Shown here in pieces: positions 53,714 to 62,883 of a stretch of 64,000 bases of DNA. Each line of letters opens with the position of its first letter. Position 1 is the first letter of the stretch. Both the position numbers and the translations under genes were made by a program. The stretch is taken from NCBI GenBank assembly GCA_007026445.1, contig VDMD01000088.1, forward strand, positions 1 through 64,000. The letters are read 5' to 3'. Origin of the DNA: Schizophyllum amplum (Eukaryota; Basidiomycota; Agaricomycetes; Agaricales; Schizophyllaceae). The notes below the pieces were generated by a model. The model ran no database searches. It worked only from the letters and a program-made list of their open reading frames with translations, and had not been told where the DNA came from.

Positions 53714-53754
53714 GAGCCGTCCTTTTTGTGCCGTAGGGACAGGTAGGTAGGTAG

Positions 53755-54018
53755 TGTTGGACTTTCGGCATGTCACGTGTCACGCACATGGCAGACACAT
53801 GGTGGACTCATACGGACACACATGACGCATTTACGATTACATCACGGACATTCGTCTTACTCATCTTACCTATGATGTCAAGCCCTCCGGGCAGTATATA
53901 AGGAGGGCGCATCCACCCCCTCAATCCAAGTCTTCTACTTGACTTACCTGCGCATAGCCTTCAGCTAAGCTCTCTACTAAGGTAGGCTAGGCAGGCGCGC
54001 TTCCCCGCATGCTCAACA
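53755..54018 (+). repeat. Copia copy 2, 5' LTR (264 bp)
   Basis: The first 15 bases and everything from the TATA box (GTATATAAGGAGGG) onward match copy 1 closely. The U3 in between is unrelated, with CACGTGTCACG and CATGGCAGACACATGG words. Confidence 0.93.
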
Positions 54019-54030
54019 GGTTATGAGCCC
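54019..54030 (+). other. Copia copy 2 primer binding site
   Basis: GGTTATGAGCCC abuts the LTR, as in copy 1; complementary to the anticodon arm of initiator tRNA-Met. Confidence 0.7.
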
Positions 54031-54303
54031 CGGTGAGCTGTGTTAGCGCCCTAGTGGCTGCAGCACAAAGTCATCAGCGCCGTCACTGGCAGCGATGACG
54101 GAGTTAGCGCCTCCAAAGCCTGCTATCACTTCAGCTGCTCTAAGCGCTGGTGAAACCATGCCGGATCGCGCTCATCGCGCTTGATCCTGGATGTACCGAT
54201 CTCCAAAGGAGATGCTGGTCATCGGCGCAAGCTCGGTTCGCTCATCGGCGCCCATCGTTGGCTGCGATCTTGAACCTGATGCTGACGATCTTCACAGATC
54301 ATC

Positions 54304-55809
54304 ATGTCCAACGCCCTCTTCACTCAAGTCCCTCTCCTCGATGGCCACAACTATCACAAGTGGGCTCAGGCTGTCACAGCCCACCTCATGTCCTACGGCG
54401 TCTTCGACGTTGTAAGCGGCGATCGGGAGACTCGTCCCTCTCCGATCGCTGCTACTGCGAACTCTTCGTCGAATGACGATGAGATTCGACAGTGGAAGAG
54501 CGATGATCAGAAGGCCAACGGCACTCTCCAGTGTCGTATCTCGCCTGAGATCATGACCGGTATCCCAGATGCTAGCAAGGCCTCCGCCCATGCGCTCTGG
54601 GAATACCTCGAGAGCGAGTTCGATTCGCCGCAGCCCGCCGAGATTTTTAGCTGGTACAAAACCGCTTTTAATTTCCGGTTTCGCGCGAACGAGCATCCTG
54701 ATCCTCAGATCAGCGTTCTCAATGACATGTTTGCTCGCTTGACTCAGGAAGGGGAAACCCTGTCTGATTTCTTCAAGGCGATGCTCATGTTGAACGCGAC
54801 TCCTGTTGCGAGTATCGTGGAGCATGTCCTGCAGTCCTTTGCGAAGGACAAGCTTACTCCCGCTGTGGTTCGCGAAGCTCTGCTTACGCACTACACCCAC
54901 AAGCAGGATCTGCAAGGCCAGGTCAACAAGTTCTCCCACGTCAAGCGCAAGCGCGACGACCCGAAGTACTCTAACCAGCAAAAGAACTCCGGTTCTTCGT
55001 CGAACTCCGACGGCAATGCTGGGCAGAAGAAGCCGGGGCGCGGCAAGCGTGGCAGTGGGAAGGACAAGAAGGCCAAAGGCAAGCAGAACGCCGGCAACGG
55101 CGGTCATGCCCACTCGCACGCTGCAGTCTCCGAGATTGCAGGATCGATTTCGGTCGGATCGCTCACGGTCGCTCCTCCCGCTCCCAAGTCGTCGCACGTC
55201 GCTCTCATCACCCCTGCTGGAACTTCGGTTCGCAAGGTGAAGGAGAAGGCTCCCATCAACGACGACGAGGCCGTTGCGAACACGGAGATCTCCCGTGGCG
55301 TCAAGAATGTCTTTGCTCTCGCCGAGCAGATCGATGTTCCGGTCACGTTCGAGAGCTTCCGCACCCTCGACAAGGTCGTCAACGACGGGGGCATACCCAA
55401 GGATGACGAGGCGATGGGTTCTCCCACTCCACGCGCGTCGACGTCTGCTCTGACGCTCGATAACGCGCCTCCTGCCAAGCGCGCCCGTACTGGGGAACAC
55501 CCGGACGTTGCCGACGCTATGCAGCAGCAGGAGTTCCAGTCGTTCCTTCTGGACTCTGGATCGAACGAGATGCCCATCGAGCCCCCGCTCAGCCCGCTCG
55601 ATATGTCCGAGTTCTGCAAGGACGACGCGGGCCCCATCAACATGGCCGATCTCTTCGGAGACGAACCCATCGGGGATGTGGACATGGACATCGCCATGGC
55701 CGCTGGCATTTCTGCCGCCAACGGGCAAGTACCTTCTTGTCTCAGGCATCTGCGCAATACTGATTGCTGCGCAATACTGATTGCTGCGACACACAGCGAG
55801 AGCGCGTAA
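54304..55809 (+). CDS. Copia copy 2 gag
   Basis: 501 aa, start MSNALFTQVPLLDGHNYHKW, nearly the same protein as in copy 1 (one early change is R to H). A basic GRGKRGSGKDKKAKGKQ segment probably binds nucleic acid. The frame ends at 55807-55809 shortly after the 17-bp tandem duplication (units 55751-55767 and 55768-55784); without it the frame would run on into pol as in copy 1. It overlaps the pol frame by 46 nt. Confidence 0.92.
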   Translation: MSNALFTQVPLLDGHNYHKWAQAVTAHLMSYGVFDVVSGDRETRPSPIAATANSSSNDDEIRQWKSDDQKANGTLQCRISPEIMTGIPDASKASAHALWEYLESEFDSPQPAEIFSWYKTAFNFRFRANEHPDPQISVLNDMFARLTQEGETLSDFFKAMLMLNATPVASIVEHVLQSFAKDKLTPAVVREALLTHYTHKQDLQGQVNKFSHVKRKRDDPKYSNQQKNSGSSSNSDGNAGQKKPGRGKRGSGKDKKAKGKQNAGNGGHAHSHAAVSEIAGSISVGSLTVAPPAPKSSHVALITPAGTSVRKVKEKAPINDDEAVANTEISRGVKNVFALAEQIDVPVTFESFRTLDKVVNDGGIPKDDEAMGSPTPRASTSALTLDNAPPAKRARTGEHPDVADAMQQQEFQSFLLDSGSNEMPIEPPLSPLDMSEFCKDDAGPINMADLFGDEPIGDVDMDIAMAAGISAANGQVPSCLRHLRNTDCCAILIAATHSESA

Positions 55810-58800
55810 TCGACGTGCCCGCGGGTTCTGTACTTGATGTATTGCTGACTGGTTCGCATAAATTTTGTACGACGAATATATGTGTTGTCCACGATCTTGC
55901 TGCGTGCCCGACTTGTAAGGGAAAAACCACAATAACTGGAGACGAGGATTTTCTGCCGTTATGGCTCCTCGATTCCGGTGCATCTCTCCACGTAACATCG
56001 GAGATTGATGATCTGGCTGGGTACGAAAAACTTTCGGAACCTATCATCGCACAGACCGCATCCAAAGACACTCGAGTTGCATTGGTTGGTCGTGGGACAG
56101 CCTTCATAGATCATTACGTTACGAGGCATGGTCGAAAGACTTTGATGACATCTCAGGTGTATCCAGTGTACCATGTACCCGCGTTACACGGTCGTCTTAT
56201 GTCTTTGGGCACCTTATTACAAGGTGGATTGACAGTGCGCGGAAACGCTGCCACAATCAGCTTATATCGAAAGAAGTCTCCTCTTTCGGTAATGGATTTC
56301 TTGAAAATCCACAAAGTGCATTCTATGTACTTCTTGTGGTCAGCGCCCACAGTGGCGAAGACCATATCCTCGATGTCTACGGTCTACAAAATAGACTATG
56401 ATATCATGCACCGACGATTCGCACATCCGTCGAAGGACGTTTTACGTCAGGCGAAAAAGCATACCAAAGGCTTTCCGCAAGATCTTCCTTTCCCTGAGGA
56501 TACTCGCCCCTGTCCGGGATGCGCACAAGGAAAAATGCACCAGCGTGCCTTTCCTGCGTCCGAGACTCGTGCGAAGAACCCTTTTGATTTGATTCACTCA
56601 GATCTCAAGGAGTTCCCGACGGAATCTTATCACAAGTTCCGTTATTTCATCAGCTTCCTTGATGATTGTCTCTCTCACGCTTGGACCGTATGCTTACGCA
56701 AAAAGTCCGATGCGCAGACCGCCATCCGCAATTTCATTGCGATGGTTAAAACTCAATTCGGTGTGACCATCAAAAAGTGGCACATTGATTATGGGGGAGA
56801 ATTTCACTCGCTGGATCTGATTGAATTCCTCAAATCCGAAGGGATCGAGGTCGAGCACGGCGTGCCTTATGCTCATCAGCAGAATGGCCGCGCTGAGCGA
56901 TTCAATCGCACGCTCATGGACAAAGCCGAAGCCATGCGCTTTCAGGCTTGTCTACCCAATTCATTTTGGGAGTTCTGCATTCAGCATGCTACGCGAGTCT
57001 ACGATATGACGCCTATCCGGCGCCTGAAGTGGAAAACTCCGCATGAAGCGCTGAAGAAAGAACAGCCGGATGTCTCGCTTCTGCGAGTCTTTGGTTGCGC
57101 TGCATACGTCTTTATTCCAGAGGAGAAACGCCAGAACAAACTATCGCCCAAATCGGAGCTGATGACGTATCTTGGCAATCCTGATGGTGTGAAAGGCTTT
57201 TTGTTCATGCGCAAAGACAACTCCCTGTTCACTGGAGCTCACGCTCTCTTTGACGAGGAGGTGTTTCCCCGCTGTCCTGACAGCGATAAACGTCGTGCAC
57301 ACGTCCCTGTTGGTGAAGATTTCCCACAGCGTGACGACGACCCAGTGGACCCACAGGATCCATCCTTTCAGGAACCTGGAGGATTGCCGGATGACGATGA
57401 TTTTCCACCGCCCGCACCTCCGGCTCCACACCGTCCCGATTCAGGTGACGATGGTGATGATGGCAATCAGAACCGTCCGAACCGGCCGCATCAGCGAAGG
57501 GATGAGACTCCGAGTCGTATTCCACGTCCGCGCAGAGATATCACTCCGCAGCAGCAGGAACCACAGGCACCACGGAGATCTACACGCGAGCGGCGAGTGC
57601 CAAATCGTCCAGGAAACGTCTATGGGGAGAAGCGGAACCCAACGGACATTGTCCGGGACATTCAGAACAGCAAGGGCTGGAAAAGGATGGTCGGCGATAA
57701 TGACACGGGTCGCTCCCGGTCTAACGCGACCTCCGGTGATGATAGAGTTCCCGGCTCTAGCTCACAACCAGACTCTGGCGCAGGTGCTTCTGAGGATCTA
57801 GGCGATGACGAGGCACGCATAGAGACGCTATGCCGGGAAGGGGGAGTAGGACTCATCACGATGATGCTTTCCAAAGCCGTCGACAACGATGAGGACATTC
57901 CTGACACGTCCAATATCCGAGATTGGACTTTCCGCGATATATCCAAGTTGCCTAAAGCGCAACAAAAGGATTGGTTGGATGCTTGCCGCGAGGAGCTTGA
58001 GGCACTCCGTCAGCGCAAGGTCTATACCCTTGTGGACCGTCCGAAAGGACGAAAGGTCATCAAATGCCGCTGGGTCTTTGATCAGAAATCTGATGGCCGC
58101 AAACGAGCCCGCCTCGTTGCCAAGGGTTTCAGTCAGATCGAGGGAATCGACTATGACGAGATATTCTCGCCTGTTGTCAGGTACAAGATGTTCCGTCTGG
58201 CCATCGCGCTTGCTGCGCTTGAAGGCTGGCATATGTCAGGTCTCGACGTAAGGAAAGCCTTTCTATATGGCGATCTGAACGAAGAGGTCTACATGGAACA
58301 ACCCGAAGGCTTCGTTGCCAAGGGCCAAGAGCGCAAAGTCATGCGCTTGCACAAGGCGATCTACGGACTCAAACAAGCTGCATTCTCTTGGTGGAAAGCG
58401 CTGACAAAGTCCACGAAAGCCATGGGCTGGGTCCGACTCACGTCGGATGCTGGCGTCTTCATCTACCAAGACTCTAAGGGACGCTTTGCCGTCATCATTG
58501 TCTACGTGGATGATGCCCTGTTCTTCTCAAAGGACAAGTCGCTCCTCGCCTTTCTCAAGGCAGAGTTCAACAAGCGATGGGATTGCCGTAATCAGGAGAT
58601 TACTGAGGAGTTCTTGCGCATGCGCATCACTCGAGATGGATCTAAGATCAAGATCGATCAGGTCCCATATCTTGACAAGGTGCTGCAACGCTTTGGGATG
58701 CAGAACGCCAAGTTCGCACCAACCCCTCTGCCGGCTGGATACACTCCTATGCCAAACGAGGATGAGGTTGATCCCACGCTCCGTCAGAAGTTCCAATCGG

Positions 58801-59459
58801 TGATTGGGTCGCTTCTCTTCATCATGTTGGGCTCTCGCTCCGACATTGCGTACGCAGTGACCAAGCTGTCACAGTTTGCTGCCAATCCATCCCAGGACCA
58901 CCTACACAAAGCGCTGTATATCTGTCGCTATTTGGCTGGTACCAGGAACTATGCCCTCGTATACGATGGTGCATCAGACGGCGGACTTCTTGCGTTCACC
59001 GACTCGGATTGGGCATCTGATCCGATCAAGAGACGATCCACGACCGGCTTCTTCATGAAGTTGGCCAACGGGAATGTCTGCTGGCAGTCTAGACTTCAGC
59101 GCACCGTCGCGTCGTCTTCAACTGAGGCAGAATACATGGCGCTCTCTGATTGTAGCCGACAGGTGATGTGGCTCAAGAGTCTCTTGCTAGAGCTCAAGCG
59201 CAAAATCACCCTTCCCGTCCCCATCTGCGGTGACAACCAGGGATCGATCTTCACTGGCAGCAATGCCTACCGAGACCGCCGGATGAAACACATCGACATT
59301 CGTTACCATTACATCCGTGAGCTGGTCGAGGAGAAGGAGGTCGAGCTGTTCTTCATAGACGGCAACGATAACCCTGCGGATATGTTCACCAAGAACCTTG
59401 GACGCATCAAGTTCGAGAAGTTCAGATCCCAACTTGGTCTCGAGTTCTACTCGACCTAA
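55764..59459 (+). CDS. Copia copy 2 pol: protease, integrase, RT, RNase H
   Basis: Open frame of about 1230 codons without internal stops, in the -1 frame relative to gag. Protease WLLDSGASLHVT; integrase HHCC (HRRFAHPSKD, CPGC) and catalytic residues in DLIHSDLKEF, HIDYGGEF and QNGRAERFNR; RT with YVDDALFFS; RNase H with ASSSTEAEYMALSD. All catalytic residues are present. Translation would need a -1 shift in the 46-nt overlap or a separate start; the apparent frame offset comes from the 17-bp duplication and need not be functional. Confidence 0.93.
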   Translation: MLRNTDCCDTQRERVIDVPAGSVLDVLLTGSHKFCTTNICVVHDLAACPTCKGKTTITGDEDFLPLWLLDSGASLHVTSEIDDLAGYEKLSEPIIAQTASKDTRVALVGRGTAFIDHYVTRHGRKTLMTSQVYPVYHVPALHGRLMSLGTLLQGGLTVRGNAATISLYRKKSPLSVMDFLKIHKVHSMYFLWSAPTVAKTISSMSTVYKIDYDIMHRRFAHPSKDVLRQAKKHTKGFPQDLPFPEDTRPCPGCAQGKMHQRAFPASETRAKNPFDLIHSDLKEFPTESYHKFRYFISFLDDCLSHAWTVCLRKKSDAQTAIRNFIAMVKTQFGVTIKKWHIDYGGEFHSLDLIEFLKSEGIEVEHGVPYAHQQNGRAERFNRTLMDKAEAMRFQACLPNSFWEFCIQHATRVYDMTPIRRLKWKTPHEALKKEQPDVSLLRVFGCAAYVFIPEEKRQNKLSPKSELMTYLGNPDGVKGFLFMRKDNSLFTGAHALFDEEVFPRCPDSDKRRAHVPVGEDFPQRDDDPVDPQDPSFQEPGGLPDDDDFPPPAPPAPHRPDSGDDGDDGNQNRPNRPHQRRDETPSRIPRPRRDITPQQQEPQAPRRSTRERRVPNRPGNVYGEKRNPTDIVRDIQNSKGWKRMVGDNDTGRSRSNATSGDDRVPGSSSQPDSGAGASEDLGDDEARIETLCREGGVGLITMMLSKAVDNDEDIPDTSNIRDWTFRDISKLPKAQQKDWLDACREELEALRQRKVYTLVDRPKGRKVIKCRWVFDQKSDGRKRARLVAKGFSQIEGIDYDEIFSPVVRYKMFRLAIALAALEGWHMSGLDVRKAFLYGDLNEEVYMEQPEGFVAKGQERKVMRLHKAIYGLKQAAFSWWKALTKSTKAMGWVRLTSDAGVFIYQDSKGRFAVIIVYVDDALFFSKDKSLLAFLKAEFNKRWDCRNQEITEEFLRMRITRDGSKIKIDQVPYLDKVLQRFGMQNAKFAPTPLPAGYTPMPNEDEVDPTLRQKFQSVIGSLLFIMLGSRSDIAYAVTKLSQFAANPSQDHLHKALYICRYLAGTRNYALVYDGASDGGLLAFTDSDWASDPIKRRSTTGFFMKLANGNVCWQSRLQRTVASSSTEAEYMALSDCSRQVMWLKSLLLELKRKITLPVPICGDNQGSIFTGSNAYRDRRMKHIDIRYHYIRELVEEKEVELFFIDGNDNPADMFTKNLGRIKFEKFRSQLGLEFYST

Positions 59460-59504
59460 CAGGCCGAAGAAGATATGCGCTTACGTGCGCTCCGCGACAC
59501 TTAG

Positions 59505-59514
59505 CGAGGGGGAG
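59505..59514 (+). other. Copia copy 2 polypurine tract
   Basis: CGAGGGGGAG directly before the 3' LTR. Confidence 0.8.
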
Positions 59515-59778
59515 TGTTGGACTTTCGGCATGTCACGTGTCACGCACATGGCAGACACATGGTGGACTCATACGGACACACATGACGCATTTACGATTAC
59601 ATCACGGACATTCGTCTTACTCATCTTACCTATGATGTCAAGCCCTCCGGGCAGTATATAAGGAGGGCGCATCCACCCCCTCAATCCAAGTCTTCTACTT
59701 GACTTACCTGCGCATAGCCTTCAGCTAAGCTCTCTACTAAGGTAGGCTAGGCAGGCGCGCTTCCCCGCATGCTCAACA
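59515..59778 (+). repeat. Copia copy 2, 3' LTR (264 bp)
   Basis: Reads the same as 53755-54018; followed by GGTAG at 59779-59783. Confidence 0.93.
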
Positions 59779-62700
59779 GGTAGGTAGGTAATTGTTATTC
59801 GGGCGGTGTCCCTGAACAGAGACGACCCTATCCGCACTGTAGACCTCGAGCAGCAATCTAGTCTGCGGAACACATGTACAACTGACGCTGTGATATCCCA
59901 ACTCGGCGGCTGGGGTCGCACGTTAGCCGTACATATGTGCAACACAGAGCAGGGGTCACACCGTCAGCCATTCGCGCACACGCCGGTACCAAGCCGGTAC
60001 GACCAGGCGTTCGAGGTACTTACGAAAGTGTGCGAATAAGGCCAATGACAGCCATGAACCCAGTCTCTGTGAAGAGAGGCCGGCCACGTGACGATCCAGT
60101 GGAATCGATACCCTCGCATGAACAGGCCGTACACCTGCCGTACACGCCGCGGAGTCCGACCATTCGTGCCCGCACCAGTGAAATTTGTGCAGCCACCGGT
60201 GAGACGAGGGTCCGCGCGTGCGAGTGTATGGGCCTGCCGTTGCGGACGGGCATCCTTCTCTCCAAGGACTTGTGCACGTGCCACGTTCCTCCCTTTGCTC
60301 GACTTATGATATACGATAACTTTTAGACTGACGCAGGACTGATGTTGACTTGGGATGTTCTTTCTGCCCTGTGCAGAAAAGCCGGGCAGTTCGAAGGTAA
60401 AGGCAATGTTGGTGAGTTAGGAAATGAAATGGACTAAACGAACCCCTTCATCCTCGACTCCCGCCATTTTTTTGGTAACGACCCGATCAAGTGCAACCAA
60501 TCACTTTTACGTGATGCTCGGTTTCCGACCCGTACATACCGCCCCGGCCCGCAGTTTCGAATATCTGTCCGCGCTTGTCCTTTCCTTTCTTTGCTTTTGG
60601 ACGTCGTCATACCGTTATACCGAGTCGCTTGTGTTTTCTGCGGCGGACATAAGCGAGCGAGCCGTTCGGCAAGCGATTTGTTGTCGCGCGAGGTGCGTCA
60701 TTCGGCAACAACCGTGACTCGTGATCGTGGGAATAGCGATCATCGTTCGGCCCGTCCACCTTGGCTCCCGCCATCGTGTTCGACCATGGACGACTCTATA
60801 TCCCTGGGGCTCGCGTTGCGCTTTGCGTACGCGGGCTGACTGACCCATACCTCGCCGATTGACGACGACGGAAGCCCTCCGAAGAGGCTGTTCCGCCTAT
60901 ATGAACACGCAAATATTCGGTACGCGCTAATGCGCAGTCGCTCCTCTATAGAGAGATAGCAGCTAGACAGAACCGGTAGACACTCACACACACACACACA
61001 ACAAACAATAACACAAATGTATTCTGTCTATATACTCTAACTCTGGGAGGAGCTGCGAGTTGCGACTTGTATTGCTTGGGGAAGATCTGAGTAGAATCGA
61101 CACGCTCTAGATGCTTGACAGCTATCGAAGATACGGCACGCTTTCTCAACTCTGACTGGGAAACTCTTATAGTGCAAAAGCAGGGCACGCCTTAGTCACA
61201 CGGGTTTTGGGTTTTTACACGCGAACGTGTGGTGGGTTGTTTATTCTGTCTCGAAGCGAGGCAGCCGGAAAACTTCTAGTGCTAGTATGTGCGCCAAAAG
61301 TCGTCCCCCAAATGCCCCATGTTCTACGGCTTATATACGTTAGTGTTCGGAACTTCCCGATGCCTGTACAGTTGTTCTCCGCGGCTGGCTTCCGTCCCCG
61401 ACGCATCGTACTCTCGTAACCGGTACGTTCGGAGCCGTTCTGCCTAGCCAACTTCCGTCTCTCCGTGCGCTTTGGGTCGGACAGACGTGCTGTCGTTCCG
61501 CTATGGCTCGGCCGGCGGGTCAATTCTGGTGGACATAGGACATTATTCCTCGTTCCCCCAGCGCTGTCAGTCTTCTGACGATATTCCGTCAGCGTATGGC
61601 GCCTTACAGCTCGCGCCTATTCGGCTTCATATGTTGCCGTTGTACCGTGAGCCCTTCGCCCTGACGGTCGGCCTTCGGATCCGCAAGTCGAACCGTGGGA
61701 TTTTAGCACGTGACGTGTTCGTATATCCTGGTTCGATTCGCTACGCACCCGCATGTCGCTCTCCTGCTTGTACGTATATAGCTTGTTCTGCCTCGGCGTA
61801 TCACACCGTTTGATGTGTAGCTCATGCTAGTCAGCCCGTTCCCCGTAGTAGACAAAGCTGATAACTGGGGCGAGTATACAATCCCACGAGAGATCTTCGA
61901 TATGTTTAATCGGCGGTGATGTACGGATCCTCAGTAGACTCGTAGGATGTGTCCAGCACTCGGTCGGAGTGGCTACCGCCTCGCGAAGGCCTCGCTACTA
62001 TCTCTGGTTTGGTTTATCTCTCGGGTTCGAGCTCCCCACAGTTACAGTCCTCGCTACACGCGTCACACCGCTCGGCTTCTTCCTAGCAAGTTCTGCCTTC
62101 TTATTATATTCAGCGTTAAGCCACAAAACAAGCGTGTATACAGCGACGGCTTATTAGCGCGTCCCCGTTGAACGCGCGTCTGCGCAGTGGACAAGCAGCC
62201 ATGGACATATTTCAGCTAAAATATACCTTTTCAACGTAAGTCTTCTTTGTCTACGATGTTCTGCAATAACCGGGCTTCCGTTGAGGTGCAGCCGTGAACG
62301 CGTGTCGAAATGTCGCGACGCTGTCTCCAAATCGGGCCGACAATAGCCGGACCACGTGTCTGTTGTTCATCCGTTTTGGGTCAGTTCCCATTACGCGCTC
62401 ATACTTTCCTCCGTTAACTCGTGTTTCTTGACATAGTTTTCAGTGCGAGGGATAGAGGGATGCGGAGAAGCGCTATGCGCGCACGCAGATACCGGGTGTT
62501 TAGATTCTCAAAGCAGCTGGATAAATAGAAAAGCATGTACCTTTACCGTCAGCATCCAACGTGCCGCGCCCTGCGCGCTAAGCAAATGCCCATCTGGCCT
62601 GCTTCACGCCTCGCCTCCAGCGTGATATATATTTGACGGACTCAGGGATGTCGTAGGTCTATGTTTGCTGCGTGTGCTCGCGCAGCCTATCATCGTTCAA

Positions 62701-62883
62701 CGCGTAGGATCGGTAACTTGGCGCAGCATTGAATGTCCGTTATACTCAGTGGTTCTTTACCGCGGTCGTCATAGAACATGAATGATCACGTTTGCGTCTT
62801 TATCCACGCAAGCTCCTTTCTTCTGCTTTCCCCCCTCTTGTTTGCGAGATCTCTGTTGATCCGCTCGAGAGCTTCGCGAGGAT
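59779..62883. other. Intergenic region, no gene recognised
   Basis: No ORF with protein-like composition and no splice-linked exons. It contains a short CA microsatellite at about 60985-61001. The last 70 bp (62811-62845) are pyrimidine-rich (TTCTGCTTTCCCCCCTC), typical of fungal promoters, before the chromodomain gene. Confidence 0.45.

Larger units (their letters stand above)
53755..59778 (+). mobile_element. Ty1/copia LTR retrotransposon, copy 2
   Basis: 6024 bp. LTRs of 264 bp at 53755-54018 and 59515-59778 read as identical and end TGTTG...CAACA. A 5-bp duplication GGTAG (53750-53754 and 59779-59783) lies within a GGTA repeat. The internal region is nearly identical to copia copy 1 but lacks the 3.5 kb DNA element, so it shows the empty site. 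It inserted 47 bp downstream of tRNA-Ala. gag and pol are out of frame because of a 17-bp tandem duplication. Confidence 0.95.

Noticed and set aside
61730..61755. B-box-like GGTTCGATTCG, possible tRNA or SINE
   Set aside because: No cloverleaf, A box or terminator in the right places.
62020..62045. B-box-like GGTTCGAGCTCC, possible tRNA
   Set aside because: No matching acceptor or anticodon arms around it, and the box has an extra base.
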